Shown: piece after piece, positions 23,589 through 33,128 of the stretch
Position numbering within the stretch: position 1 is the stretch's first letter
How the letters are laid out: every line of letters starts with the position of its first letter
DNA from: a virus
Virus record (IMG/VR): IMGVR_UViG_3300032093_011400
Coordinates: 1 to 64,000 of that record
Length of the DNA stretch: 64,000 bases
Direction: 5' to 3' (one strand)
Notes under the pieces: model-generated
The model's database searches: none
Told to the model about the DNA's origin: nothing
What the model saw: the letters and a program-made list of their open reading frames with translations, nothing else
Translations under genes and position numbers: made by a program

Positions 23589-25177
23589 CAATTTATACGA
23601 ATATTTTGATTTAATACTTTAGTATCGAATAATTTCCATTCAGATGTTAATTTTGTCTTAGATATTGGAGAAGTTTCCCTTGTTAATTCAAATGGAGTTT
23701 CTCTATGATATAGGTGTTGATGATTTAATAAAAATCTCACAATTAATGCCAATAAATCTTTTAACGATTCTCCTCTAACCATAGAGTTTGTTGAATTATA
23801 ATAATTTCCTGATAAAGTAGGTTCATTAATACCATAAACATCTGAATTTTTTAATTGGATTTTTTCTAATCCTGGAATATTTGAATTGTTAGATATTAAA
23901 AATATTTTTTCAGACCCCATTACTGCGTAACCAAAATCACCGTTTTGACTTACATTAGGAGTGTATTTTACTTTCTTTGAAACCTTTTTTAATCCGTATT
24001 TATTTTTACTTGAAATTAATCCTGAACCAGGGTTTGTTAATTTCTGTGATTTCGGAAATGCTATTAATGAAATTAAAGTATTTGTATTTTTCTTTTCGAG
24101 GTCACTACCAATTAGTGATTTTTTTTGTAAAGATAATGATGGTCTAAAGAAAAATGGAAATCTAACATCTGTAACATTTACAGTTTCTCTTGGCGTTAAG
24201 TAATCAATATTAATTAGTCCGTCATTTAATCCTGATATCACTTTATTAATTATATCAGATACTTCTTGTAGAGTATCAATGTTATTAAAAGAATGTGAAA
24301 AATACGTATATGTAACATCGTCAATAACTGTTTGTTGTGTAAATCTATCTGTTAAAGTATTTGGGGACTTTCCGGGTAAATTATATATGTTAATGTTACC
24401 TGAAAATGGGCCTTCAGTATCCAATCCATAATAAATTTCATACTCAACAAGTTTAACAATTTGTTCAGATACTGTTGAATTTTGAGTAATTGTTTTTTGT
24501 GTCCCTTTGGTTGTTTTAGAATCAAAATTAGATAATTGTAAAAAAGACCTTTTAGGATTCGTTACAGGGTATTCATTTGTTTTTAATATTGGTGTTTTTT
24601 TTGACCTTAATAAAACTTCATTATCTTTTAAAATAATATCAGACCTTCCTTTAGAATAAATTCCATAATCTTTTGGTTCAGCAAATACCCCTTTAGTGTT
24701 TTCAAAAAAGTATCCATTTGAATTTTTTAATGGTAAACCTGGTTTAACATTAGGCCCTGCCGCCATAATACTTTTTGTTTGGTTTGAATTTTCACGAGCA
24801 ACAGACATTGCTGATGATATCGGGCCTTTAATATAAAATTGATTTTTTCTTCCTGTATTTTCAGACCAATTATAATAAATTAAATGAACATAATCATTAT
24901 TTTCAGGAACAATATTTAATTGAACAGGAATTAAAGGAATATAAACAAAAGGGTCGACATCTTCGTAAAAAAATTCTTCTAAAATATCATTACCTTGAGC
25001 ATTTAAAACTGATTTACCATTTTTTGTAATATCTTTAAGTGAATCAATTACTTGTTGGTAAATTTCAAAATCAGGTTTAACTCTAATACGTTCTAATGAA
25101 TATTTGTCTTCATTATGGGTAACAGTACCTCCAAATAATATCCTATGTTTTTGTTGGTCATCCCTTCCTTGACTCAT
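23588..25177 (-). CDS. Probable baseplate or tail structural protein, 529 aa
   Basis: No family named with certainty. Segments such as VHLIYYNWSENTGRKNQFYIKGPIS (~120-145) and the KGRSDIILKDNEVLLRSKK stretch (~188-206) look like an OB-fold or beta-helix edge, as in baseplate hub and spike proteins. The C-terminus is helical with LKDLLALIVRFLLNHQHLYHRETP. Overlaps a 64-aa coiled-coil gene by 20 bases; the cluster 22062-27638 looks like a baseplate operon. Confidence 0.65.
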   Translation of the reverse strand: MSQGRDDQQKHRILFGGTVTHNEDKYSLERIRVKPDFEIYQQVIDSLKDITKNGKSVLNAQGNDILEEFFYEDVDPFVYIPLIPVQLNIVPENNDYVHLIYYNWSENTGRKNQFYIKGPISSAMSVARENSNQTKSIMAAGPNVKPGLPLKNSNGYFFENTKGVFAEPKDYGIYSKGRSDIILKDNEVLLRSKKTPILKTNEYPVTNPKRSFLQLSNFDSKTTKGTQKTITQNSTVSEQIVKLVEYEIYYGLDTEGPFSGNINIYNLPGKSPNTLTDRFTQQTVIDDVTYTYFSHSFNNIDTLQEVSDIINKVISGLNDGLINIDYLTPRETVNVTDVRFPFFFRPSLSLQKKSLIGSDLEKKNTNTLISLIAFPKSQKLTNPGSGLISSKNKYGLKKVSKKVKYTPNVSQNGDFGYAVMGSEKIFLISNNSNIPGLEKIQLKNSDVYGINEPTLSGNYYNSTNSMVRGESLKDLLALIVRFLLNHQHLYHRETPFELTRETSPISKTKLTSEWKLFDTKVLNQNIRIN

Positions 25178-25352
25178 ATTCTTTTAAAATTTTGTTATAT
25201 GTTGATTCTATTTTATCAATTTTTTTTGTTAATTCAATAACTAAATGTTTGGTATTATCAAATTCTTTTGATAAAAAATCCATTGCTAATACCAAATCTT
25301 TGTTTGATTTAGTTTTATATTCAACTAATATTTCTTTTATTTTTTCTGACAT
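25158..25352 (-). CDS. Small coiled-coil protein, 64 aa
   Basis: Entirely helical: MSEKIKEILVEYKTKSNKDL then VIELTKKIDKIESTYNKIL with heptad spacing. Lies 1 base after the 25354 gene and overlaps the following gene by 20 bases, so is translated as part of the same operon. May be a small structural or assembly chaperone. Confidence 0.6.
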   Translation of the reverse strand: MSEKIKEILVEYKTKSNKDLVLAMDFLSKEFDNTKHLVIELTKKIDKIESTYNKILKEYESRKG

Positions 25353-25353
25353 A

Positions 25354-27276
25354 TTAAAAATATTTTCCTGTTACTCTTACATTTCCTGTTGGTTGACCTG
25401 TAGGTGAAATTGTTTCAGTAACTATAACACCTTCAATTTTACCATTTTTAGTCCTTTCATTAAAAGATGCTGTAAAGACCGCAATTTTCTCAAGGGTTCC
25501 TAAGTCAGGCTCACCATTAATACCCGGGCCTGTTGGTATCCCAAGTTGTTGCATTTGTAAAATGTATTCAACAACTTCTTTTTGAGGTAAAACTCCAGAT
25601 AGATATTCAGTTAAATATAAAAATGGTGTTGGTAAAATATATTTTCTAGGTATTGGAGTTAATTTTAATAGATTAAAAATTGCATTAAGTAGTGATTTAC
25701 AACTTCGATAGTCATTAACTAAACTAACTACTCCTCTAATAATTGCCTCTGTATTATCTAAAATTGATTGAATTGCATTTTTTTGCATTTTTGTTTTAGT
25801 CACAATCAAATCTCTTAATATTGATTTAACTAATTTAAGAATATCCTGTTTGAATTGTTCATATAATGCTTCAATAAATAACGCACCTATTTTTGAGGTA
25901 GCACAGATTATCATTTTTCTGTTCAATTTTGCAAACTGCATCATTCCTGGTGAACTTGCTTCTAAATCGTTTACAATGTTTTCATCTAAATTGGAAACAG
26001 TGGTTGAAAGTGCTTTAGACATAACCACAAAAGGTAATAGGACTTTTGGTGATAAAATTGACATCATTGCACCTTTAACAAAGTTTTTAATTATTCCTTG
26101 ATTCCAAGCGTAATCAAGAGAAATACCTTGTAATTGCCATCTATCATCATTAGATAAATTAAAATAGATATCTTGAAATATTGTATTAATATTACTTCCA
26201 TCTTCATTGACTTCACTTATAGTGTCAAAAACATAATCAACATCACTAATTGGTAATTGAACATTATTACAATCAATAAATTCAACATAACCCTGTCTTA
26301 TGATAGAAATTTCGTTCTCAATTTGAGAAATTTCATTTGGTGTAAATTCAAAAAATGTGTCAGTAACATCATCATATTCAGGATATTTTGCAATACCCCC
26401 AACATCAATCTCTTGGTTAGAATCAAAACACATTCCTAAAATTCTTTCAAGTATTCTAGTGAATTTTAACCAATCATTATATTTTGAAGGTCCGGTATTT
26501 GAATTAAATTTTGTTATGTTTAAAATTAAATCAACTATTTTATTTATCGCATTATTAAAATCTAACATTTTTAGAGTTTTATAATAATCAATAATAAAAT
26601 CTGTTACTCTATTTGGAGCATTTATTCTTTGGTATAAAACTACTTTAAAATAATTCCCCTGAGTAACTCCGTTAAAAGTTTCAAAAGAAATTTTAAATAA
26701 TTCTTGACCTGATGAACCGTAGTAAACTTGCGGAACTGATGGTGTTTGAATTAATTCGTATAAAAACCTGTTAGTACTTCTTCTTGATGCTAATGGGTCA
26801 TACGGTATTTTTTCATATATTGAAGCACCAATGGAACTATCAGGACTTAATTTAAGTTGATTAAATAAATCAATTTCACTTACTTGAATATATAGTTCTT
26901 GATTTGTTAAATAAGTTTGTTCATTAGAACAATTCAATGAGCTAAAAACACACTCTTCGATAATACCTTCAATTAAAGTTGGTAAATTCTGTAATTGATT
27001 TTTTAAAATATTAATAAAAAAATCATTATTTGGGTTAGTATTTGTTTGACCAATTAAATCAATTAATTCTTCAAACGAATTACTTGTTTTTTCTTTAATT
27101 TTTCTTGAAATTGTTGCGGAATCTAAATTTATTTGAATGTTTTCCGCTTTTTTTTGTAATCTATCAGTATTGTTCTGTATAAACCCTTCATAATCCTTTT
27201 GTACTTGCGTAAAAGTTTTGACGGCTTTAGCCCTTGCTTTACTTTCTTTAAAACCTTGTCTGATATCCTCTGCCAT
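25354..27276 (-). CDS. Large structural protein, probably baseplate, 640 aa
   Basis: No named family. The N-terminus is a long basic coiled coil (RQGFKESKARAKAVKTFTQVQ). Later regions contain helical bundles with hydrophobic stretches (MMSILSPKVLLPFVVMSKALSTTVSNLDENI, ~405-435), which may be buried or membrane-interacting. The C-terminus is a short beta segment. Its size, strand and neighbours fit a baseplate wedge or hub component. The ATG overlaps the preceding stop. Confidence 0.65.
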   Translation of the reverse strand: MAEDIRQGFKESKARAKAVKTFTQVQKDYEGFIQNNTDRLQKKAENIQINLDSATISRKIKEKTSNSFEELIDLIGQTNTNPNNDFFINILKNQLQNLPTLIEGIIEECVFSSLNCSNEQTYLTNQELYIQVSEIDLFNQLKLSPDSSIGASIYEKIPYDPLASRRSTNRFLYELIQTPSVPQVYYGSSGQELFKISFETFNGVTQGNYFKVVLYQRINAPNRVTDFIIDYYKTLKMLDFNNAINKIVDLILNITKFNSNTGPSKYNDWLKFTRILERILGMCFDSNQEIDVGGIAKYPEYDDVTDTFFEFTPNEISQIENEISIIRQGYVEFIDCNNVQLPISDVDYVFDTISEVNEDGSNINTIFQDIYFNLSNDDRWQLQGISLDYAWNQGIIKNFVKGAMMSILSPKVLLPFVVMSKALSTTVSNLDENIVNDLEASSPGMMQFAKLNRKMIICATSKIGALFIEALYEQFKQDILKLVKSILRDLIVTKTKMQKNAIQSILDNTEAIIRGVVSLVNDYRSCKSLLNAIFNLLKLTPIPRKYILPTPFLYLTEYLSGVLPQKEVVEYILQMQQLGIPTGPGINGEPDLGTLEKIAVFTASFNERTKNGKIEGVIVTETISPTGQPTGNVRVTGKYF

Positions 27277-27638
27277 TACAGATTAAATTTTTCAATATCT
27301 GAATTTATATCCTTTGAAATTAGACCCTGTAGAATATCATCATCCATAGATGAAATATCAAAAGTTTCTTCGGAATTACTTCTTTTTTCCCATATACCTG
27401 ATTGTAACTTAGATAACGTAAGTTTTTTCTCAACACAATCATTTATGATTTTTTGTTGTTTTTCAATAACCGGGCCTATAACAGTCATGTCTTCAGGCTC
27501 TTTCATCATAGAAATCATTTTATTTTGAATTCTAATTGCGGTGGAGCGTTGTTCAACTAACTCATTATAAATTTCCTGCATCAGAGCTAAAATTGAGTCC
27601 TGTGTAAAATTTATTTGTTTCTTTTTTGGTTTTGTCAT
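27276..27638 (-). CDS. Helical protein beside late sigma factor, 120 aa
   Basis: Basic N-terminus (MTKPKKKQINFTQDSI) and then long helices with a Cys-containing loop; the C-terminus is acidic. It lies 28 bases downstream of the gp55-like gene and has its own late-type motif 2 bases before the ATG. Its size is close to T4 gp33 (112 aa), the late co-activator, but I see no diagnostic gp33 motif; a baseplate role with its downstream neighbours is equally possible. Confidence 0.6.
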   Translation of the reverse strand: MTKPKKKQINFTQDSILALMQEIYNELVEQRSTAIRIQNKMISMMKEPEDMTVIGPVIEKQQKIINDCVEKKLTLSKLQSGIWEKRSNSEETFDISSMDDDILQGLISKDINSDIEKFNL

Positions 27639-27640
27639 AC

Positions 27641-27650
27641 TTATAAATAT
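27641..27650 (-). promoter_or_regulatory. Late-promoter-like motif, 2 bases before start
   Basis: Minus-strand ATATTTATAA ends 2 bases before the ATG at 27638; heads the presumed baseplate operon. Confidence 0.55.
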
Positions 27651-27665
27651 TTTTTATGACATTTT

Positions 27666-28403
27666 TTATTCAGGATTAACTTGGAGTAGAGCAGTATATA
27701 TTTTTTTGAACTTTTTCATTGACGCTCTTATTTCTTTTGTTGACATATTTGTCATCTCTCTGAGCGATAATAAAATAATATTTTTATTAAATTTATTGTT
27801 ATCAGTTGCTGGAAAAATTGTCTCATAATTTTCCATAATCTCAACTAATGAAATACCTAATTTTATTTCACTTTCGTTTAAATCATCAATTTCAATAGTT
27901 TCTTTAATATAATCAATTAATATTGGTATTAAATTAACTTCTTCAGATGGTTCAACATCTAAGTAATAAACCATTTCAGGAGAATTTTCTAAATCACCTG
28001 ATATATCTTCATAGGAAATTTTTCTATTTTGTTCTTTTTGGTCTTTTAATATTTGACCCATAAGATAATTCTTGCAAATAGTTCCAAAATATGAATAAGC
28101 TTTCTTTTCTTTTGATGGACTAAATTTGTCAATTTTTGTCATCAAAAATGAATGTGTATCAGTATGAATTTCAATAAAATCCATATCTTTTCTGTATAAT
28201 TTATATCTACGAATAATTGAAGAAATCATTTTATCTAAAGGATGTCTTAAATATTCATTATAAATCTTATTTTTTTCTTCAAAAGTAGAAGCAGTCAGAA
28301 ACATTCTGACCGCATTCTCTTCTCTTATGTCAAAGTAATTTTCACCGCTAGATTTTTTTTTCGTCTTAACGGCAATTTCTATTGAGCTGGCGCTTAATAT
28401 CAT
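27666..28403 (-). CDS. Late-transcription sigma-like factor (T4 gp55-like)
   Basis: 245 aa. The central part (about residues 30-130) reads like sigma region 2: NEYLRHPLDKMISSIIRRYKLYR, TDTHSFLMTKIDKFSPSKEKKAYSYFGTICKNYLMGQILKDQ, with aromatic residues and a Lys/Arg-rich helix as in gp55 homologues of T4-like phages. A C-terminal helical segment (MTNMSTKEIRASMKKFKKIYTALL) could be the clamp-interacting tail. It would replace host sigma on RNA polymerase at late genes. Longer than T4 gp55 (185 aa). The ATG overlaps the upstream stop (TAATG). Confidence 0.75.
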   Translation of the reverse strand: MILSASSIEIAVKTKKKSSGENYFDIREENAVRMFLTASTFEEKNKIYNEYLRHPLDKMISSIIRRYKLYRKDMDFIEIHTDTHSFLMTKIDKFSPSKEKKAYSYFGTICKNYLMGQILKDQKEQNRKISYEDISGDLENSPEMVYYLDVEPSEEVNLIPILIDYIKETIEIDDLNESEIKLGISLVEIMENYETIFPATDNNKFNKNIILLSLREMTNMSTKEIRASMKKFKKIYTALLQVNPE

Positions 28404-29209
28404 TAAGCATTTTCAGGAACAAATTTTATGTTTCTGTCTTCACTAAAAAAATATTCTTTTTTAGCTGAAGATACCCAAAACTTAACCTCATTTTCTTCAA
28501 GTTTGGTTTCACCATTTTTGTATTCCCAAAAAATAGAACCTTCTCTTAAATTAGTGTGTTTGTAACCAATTTTAGGAATAGTCATAATTTTAGCCGAATT
28601 GTACGTTAAACGAAGTAACAATTCATAAACAAATGTTAATTTAATGCTTGGTTTAAATCCACCAAAATCTTCAATTAGAGATTTTTTGAATACCATTCCT
28701 GATGTTTGAAAATTTTGATATTGTAATAAAGTTTCATTTGTTAGATATCCCATTTCTTGTGAGAAATTAGCCGCAAATGTAGCTTCGTTTGTAAATCCTT
28801 GGAAGGTTAATTTATTATCTACCTCAACTACGATAGGTAAAAATGCGTCAACATCAGAATATGAATCTAAATATTTTTTTACATTTTTAAACCAAATTTT
28901 TGAGTATTCATCGTCAACTTCTAGAATACTAACCCATTTAGTTTCAGCTTTTGTAATTCCAAAATTAACCTGATTTGAAAAATTTGGTTCTCCATCAAAT
29001 TCAAAAGTTGTTACTTTAAGATTTTGAAAATCATATTTTTTCAAATAATCCGATAAATTTTTATCTTTACCATGAACTATAATTAAGTTTTTTGGTAAGA
29101 ACTCTTGAGATTGTACAGACTCAATTGATTTTTTAAAGAAATCCTCAAAATCTCTCATTACCATACTTTTAATAGGTAATATAACACTTAAATCTAAAAT
29201 ATTTTCCAT
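28403..29209 (-). CDS. Family 2 glycosyltransferase
   Basis: GT-A fold transferase, about 268 aa. N-terminal LDLSVILPIKSMVMRDFEDFFKKSIESV, nucleotide-binding VHGKD-type loop and the acidic VDDEY site (about 97-105) follow the GT2 order. I place the start at ATG 29209 (MENILDLSVILP); an upstream TTG (29224) would overlap the previous gene. First glycosyltransferase of the minus-strand island. Confidence 0.82.
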   Translation of the reverse strand: MENILDLSVILPIKSMVMRDFEDFFKKSIESVQSQEFLPKNLIIVHGKDKNLSDYLKKYDFQNLKVTTFEFDGEPNFSNQVNFGITKAETKWVSILEVDDEYSKIWFKNVKKYLDSYSDVDAFLPIVVEVDNKLTFQGFTNEATFAANFSQEMGYLTNETLLQYQNFQTSGMVFKKSLIEDFGGFKPSIKLTFVYELLLRLTYNSAKIMTIPKIGYKHTNLREGSIFWEYKNGETKLEENEVKFWVSSAKKEYFFSEDRNIKFVPENA

Positions 29210-29213
29210 AATA

Positions 29214-30272
29214 TTAATTTTCAATTAATTGTAGTTTATTTAATTCAGTTTCAAAATTTTCTTTTATAACTTGAAGATAACCTTCAAACGTTGATAAAAT
29301 TGTCTTTTCAAATTTTTCTACATCACTATATTTTTCCGAAGTTTCAATACCATTCTTGTAAAGATTTTCAGAAACATTATCTTCTAACCAATTTTGAACA
29401 AAATCTGCAACATAGTCTACAAGTTTTATTTCATCTTGTATCCAAATTCCGTTTTCTTCGCTTAACCAACTTGGAATTAGTTTTGGAACTACACCCATAA
29501 CTGCTACACCACTCTTCATAGATTCTAATGGGAAGGTACCAAAAGAACTAATTCTATCGTTCCATACTGACAACATAGATTCTCTTAATGAACTTGCAAA
29601 TTCTTCTTGAGATAAACCTCTTAAATCACGGAAAGTAATCCATCTAAATTGTGGATACTTTTGATAGAACGACTTGATAAAATTAATTGAATCTCTTTGT
29701 TCTCTAAACACAACCGAAATAATTGGTTTAACAGGTTTTTCAGAAACAACAAAATTCTCATCGATTACTGGTTCAATAACGTCAACAGCACTCATTCTCA
29801 TTAATTTTGAAACATAATTTTTTTGCTCTTCTGAAGTTGTGATACACTTTGTAAAGTTAAATTGTTGCCAAGTTTGTCCTGGTTGAAGAGTTTCAAATAT
29901 ATAGTCATAAGACTGTGACAATACGATTTTAGTACAAGGTAAGTTTGTTAATTGACTCATAACGTAACCAAAAATTTCAGGAATAATCATAAAATCTTCA
30001 GGCGCTATTTGTAAATTTTGTCCTTCTACTGATTGGTGGGGAATAGAATCATATTTATTTCCTAACCAACTTTGTACTCCAAAATAATTAGGTTTTTCAT
30101 GTAAAATAATGACATTATAACCGGCATTTTTAAGTGTTAATGCCATATCATAAATGTATTTGATTGACGCTTTAGCGTTCCCTAAAGTATCTTGAGCGAA
30201 AAAATAAATTCTTGATTTTTTTTCACTCAAATTTTTAATTGAATCTTCAATTTTTTTAATTGTTTCTTCCAT
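29214..30272 (-). CDS. Glycosyltransferase, GT-B fold
   Basis: 352 aa. N-terminal Rossmann-like part (SRIYFFAQDTLGNAKASIKYIYDMALTLKNAGYNVIILHE) and a C-terminal donor-binding half with WNDRISSFGTFPLESMKSGVAVMG, which contains the Glu of the GT4-type E-x7-E pattern. ISTSEEQKNYVSKL-like linker is present. Substrate unknown. Runs into the GT2 gene downstream. Confidence 0.75.
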   Translation of the reverse strand: MEETIKKIEDSIKNLSEKKSRIYFFAQDTLGNAKASIKYIYDMALTLKNAGYNVIILHEKPNYFGVQSWLGNKYDSIPHQSVEGQNLQIAPEDFMIIPEIFGYVMSQLTNLPCTKIVLSQSYDYIFETLQPGQTWQQFNFTKCITTSEEQKNYVSKLMRMSAVDVIEPVIDENFVVSEKPVKPIISVVFREQRDSINFIKSFYQKYPQFRWITFRDLRGLSQEEFASSLRESMLSVWNDRISSFGTFPLESMKSGVAVMGVVPKLIPSWLSEENGIWIQDEIKLVDYVADFVQNWLEDNVSENLYKNGIETSEKYSDVEKFEKTILSTFEGYLQVIKENFETELNKLQLIEN

Positions 30273-30275
30273 GTT

Positions 30276-30539
30276 TTAGTATTTTTGAATTATTTTATTA
30301 TTTAATAAAGTGTTAAATGCCAATTTAAATGGTATTGATGCTGATGCTTTATCTCCTAAAGTTTCATCAACTTCTTCAGTTTCACTCAAGACTACCTCTA
30401 GCATCATTTTAATTATTTCGTATTGAACCACACCTATCTGTTGTTCAGTTGAACCTGATGAGTTTGGTGTGTCTATATTAATAATTGATTGAGCAGACTC
30501 CAAATCAATATAGTAATGTTCCCCTAGTATTTTTAACAT
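30276..30539 (-). CDS. Hypothetical protein, 87 aa
   Basis: Acidic small protein (MLKILGEHYYIDLESAQSII...) with no known motif; helical centre VQYEIIKMMLEVVLSE. Overlaps the upstream HAD gene by 35 bases in another frame. Similar short acidic proteins beside PhoH genes are seen in T4-like phages, but I cannot assign a role. Confidence 0.6.
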   Translation of the reverse strand: MLKILGEHYYIDLESAQSIINIDTPNSSGSTEQQIGVVQYEIIKMMLEVVLSETEEVDETLGDKASASIPFKLAFNTLLNNKIIQKY

Positions 30540-31131
30540 CTGTAATATTTGAGATTATTTCGTCTAATTCCTTTAACTTTTCAATAGTTTTAGACGAGTT
30601 TATTTTTTCATTATAAAGTGTTTTATATTTAACAACTTTATTATTGTAATTAATAATAATTTCAGGGTTAGAAGTAACTATTAAATCAAATTCATTTAAA
30701 ACTTCTTTTTTTGTTACTTCATTATAGAAAATAATTCTTTCAACCAAACAACCAAATTTTGATAAAAAAAATAAAGTTGCGGGTTTTGATTTTGAAATTT
30801 CATCTGATATAATAGTGAACTGAATATTATCTCTGTGTTTAACATATATGTCGTTGAAATCCACAAATGTTGTCATTTCACTTGATGGTGAATGACCAAA
30901 TATTTCCATAGGACATTCTTCAAACATGAATGAAAACATTTCTTCTTTTGAAGGAAATAAAAAATGTTTGGATAAATCTAAACTATCAATTGGTTCAATT
31001 ATCTCATAGTTAAACGACACCTCATCTTCCTCAAACCCGTCACTTTTTTCAATTAGAAATTTATTATAGGTTGTTTTAAACTTACCAATAGTATCCCTTA
31101 AAACTCCGTTAATATCAATTCCTATCTTCAT
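30505..31131 (-). CDS. HAD-superfamily phosphatase-like protein
   Basis: 208 aa. Motif I is the N-terminal DINGVLRDT (residues 5-13), matching the HAD DxDGVxxDT pattern with Asn in place of the second Asp; motif II is FTIISDEIS (~113) and motif III/IV may be the LIVTSNPEI segment (~150), where the usual acidic pair is weak. Relatives include phage 5'-nucleotidase-type enzymes. Reduced motif conservation leaves activity uncertain. Overlaps PhoH by 17 bases. Confidence 0.6.
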   Translation of the reverse strand: MKIGIDINGVLRDTIGKFKTTYNKFLIEKSDGFEEDEVSFNYEIIEPIDSLDLSKHFLFPSKEEMFSFMFEECPMEIFGHSPSSEMTTFVDFNDIYVKHRDNIQFTIISDEISKSKPATLFFLSKFGCLVERIIFYNEVTKKEVLNEFDLIVTSNPEIIINYNNKVVKYKTLYNEKINSSKTIEKLKELDEIISNITDVKNTRGTLLY

Positions 31132-31855
31132 ACCTTTTTAATATTTCAGTAATTAATGGATTTCTAACAACATCATCATCTCCAAATTCATGAACTCCAA
31201 TCTCTGAAATGTTTTTAAATTTCTCAATAGCATCCCATAAACCTGAATGTTTTTTATCTTTATATCTGTCAGTTTGTTCTAAATCACCTGATATAAAAAA
31301 TTTGCTATCGGTACCAATACGAGTTAATAATAACTTCATTTGTTTTGGCGTAGCATTTTGAGCTTCTTCAAATATTAAAATAGAATTATCAATATTCATC
31401 CCTCTCATATATGCCAATGCGAAAACCTCAATAACTTCCATTTGTTTTAATTTTTCTCTCGCCTCTTTACCTATAATTTTATTTAATAGATAATATGATG
31501 GGAAGATATACGGGTCTAATTTTTCTTCAACATTACCAGGTAATGAACCAAGTTTTTCTTCAGCTTCAACCGCTGGTCTAACAATGATAATTTTTTCGTA
31601 AGGTGACGTATGGTCGGCAATTAAATCAACCGCTGCTTTCATTGCTATAAAACTTTTACCAACACCTGCCGGACCTGAACAAATTGTTATTTGATTTTTC
31701 TTCAATTTATCATAGTACTCTCTCTGACTTTGAGTTAAGAATTTATCTTTACTCTTTTTAATCATCCCACTAATTTGGTCTTTTTTCGACATTTTTGGTT
31801 TAGCTTCAGTAGGAATATACTGACTGTCTTTGCTAATTGTTTTTTTTCTTGTCAT
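31115..31855 (-). CDS. phoH: PhoH-like ATPase
   Basis: 246 aa. P-loop CSGPAGVGKSFIAMKAA (about residues 58-74), switch region IIVRPAVEAEEKLGSLPG, Walker B-type SILIFEEAQNATPKQMKLLLTRIG (about 157-180) and sensor FISGDLEQTD are the PhoH hallmarks. Common in marine and soil phages; proposed roles include RNA metabolism or phosphate response, none proven. It lies within the glycan island, between HAD and RmlD-like genes. Confidence 0.92.
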   Translation of the reverse strand: MTRKKTISKDSQYIPTEAKPKMSKKDQISGMIKKSKDKFLTQSQREYYDKLKKNQITICSGPAGVGKSFIAMKAAVDLIADHTSPYEKIIIVRPAVEAEEKLGSLPGNVEEKLDPYIFPSYYLLNKIIGKEAREKLKQMEVIEVFALAYMRGMNIDNSILIFEEAQNATPKQMKLLLTRIGTDSKFFISGDLEQTDRYKDKKHSGLWDAIEKFKNISEIGVHEFGDDDVVRNPLITEILKRYEDRN

Positions 31856-31858
31856 TAT

Positions 31859-32683
31859 TTAATTTTTGTGTAACTTTTTTGAGAATGATTGCATTTCATT
31901 TATTTGAAATTCCAACTCAGGTATATCATATTTTGTATCAAAAATAGTCGATAAAGTTCTATCAACAGTTAATTCTGAATTCATGGCGTTAATACCAATA
32001 TTTAATTCATATGAATTTGATATCATTTTTACTAAATCGTATTTTGTAACTTGAGTTGGTGAAACAAAATGTTTAATCCCTTTCCAAAAATCTTTGTTAT
32101 CAATAATTTTTTCCACTAATTTAGCCCATTCTAAACAAGTAATACCATTCCAAAAATGATTTAAAAAACCATTAACTGTATTATTTTTTTGACTTTTAAC
32201 CCATTCAACTAAAGACCTATGTTGATTAACTTCTTCACCAATTATTGAAGTTCTTATTATTGTACAATTACTTGGTTCTCCCATAGCTTTAGACATACCA
32301 TATACATCATCAACATCATATTTATCTTTTTCATCATATCTACCTTTTTTACCTGAAAAGACACAATCAGTTGTTGGATGAATCATATTCCATTCATTTT
32401 TCTCACAAACATTAGCTAATAATCTTGGAAAAACTGAGTTTACTAAAATTGCGTTTAAGTCACCTAATTGGTCAACTCTTGGTTTAATTGTACCAATACA
32501 ATTTATAATAACATCACCCTGATTTACTCCACAATTGATTAAAATTTCTTCTAATGTTTTTTCTGTCTGTTGAGATGCGTCAAGAACATCTCTGTTAATT
32601 TCATTAACATTAAATTTTTCAGATAAATAAGTGTAAACATATTTACCTAACATACCTTTTGAACCTAAAATATAAATTTTCAT
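31859..32683 (-). CDS. RmlD-like NAD(P)-dependent sugar reductase/epimerase
   Basis: About 274 aa from MKIYILGSKGMLGKYVYTYL; the Gly-rich Rossmann motif is at the very N-terminus, so the start is ATG 32683 and not the ORF's upstream ATG at 32746, which overlaps the previous gene. Other features are NCIGTIKPRVDQ and the YDEKDKYDVDDVYGMSKAMGE segment with the catalytic Tyr-x3-Lys. Family members reduce dTDP-4-keto sugars or act on UDP-sugars. Directly follows the RmlC-like cupin gene, suggesting one pathway. Confidence 0.8.
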   Translation of the reverse strand: MKIYILGSKGMLGKYVYTYLSEKFNVNEINRDVLDASQQTEKTLEEILINCGVNQGDVIINCIGTIKPRVDQLGDLNAILVNSVFPRLLANVCEKNEWNMIHPTTDCVFSGKKGRYDEKDKYDVDDVYGMSKAMGEPSNCTIIRTSIIGEEVNQHRSLVEWVKSQKNNTVNGFLNHFWNGITCLEWAKLVEKIIDNKDFWKGIKHFVSPTQVTKYDLVKMISNSYELNIGINAMNSELTVDRTLSTIFDTKYDIPELEFQINEMQSFSKKLHKN

Positions 32684-32708
32684 AATTTTTTTACTTTTTT
32701 TATTTTTT

Positions 32709-33128
32709 TTATCTAAAATCTTCTTCCCATATATTCCAATTATCATGTGGTAATCTTATATCGTCACCTAAACTTTCTTCTAATGATGTAGTAGAAAAGA
32801 AAATAACTGAAGTATTTTCTTCCAAATTTTTAAAACCATTATAATGATTCGGTGGGATAAATAATACTTTTGGTTGTCTTGCACTTAAAATATATTTTGT
32901 AATTTCTTCAGTTTCCATATTAACAATTCCAATAAGTGCGGTACCACTAGATACATAAACATATTTCCCTTCTTTTTTATGACCATGCCACGCTCTTATA
33001 AATCCTTGTCTATGATTCTCAACTTGGTAAAATCTCTTTACATTTTCAAAATTGAAATCATTAACAAATCTAACCGAACCTCTATCATCAACAGAGATAC
33101 CACCATTCATTAATTTTTTTGTGTCCAT
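32709..33128 (-). CDS. RmlC/FdtA-like sugar cupin
   Basis: 139 aa single cupin. HGHKKEGKYVYVSSGTALIG and KVLFIPPNHYNGFKNLEE match the two cupin strands of dTDP-4-keto sugar 3,5-epimerases and 3,4-ketoisomerases (His residues in the active site). N-terminal DDRGSVRFVNDF is typical of the family. Overlaps the downstream end of the 33110 SDR gene by 19 bases. Confidence 0.8.
   Translation of the reverse strand: MDTKKLMNGGISVDDRGSVRFVNDFNFENVKRFYQVENHRQGFIRAWHGHKKEGKYVYVSSGTALIGIVNMETEEITKYILSARQPKVLFIPPNHYNGFKNLEENTSVIFFSTTSLEESLGDDIRLPHDNWNIWEEDFR

Noticed and set aside
31859-32746. Longer form of the RmlD-like protein starting at 32746
   Set aside because: The extra 21 residues are Lys-rich, overlap the cupin gene and precede the Rossmann motif that should begin near the N-terminus.
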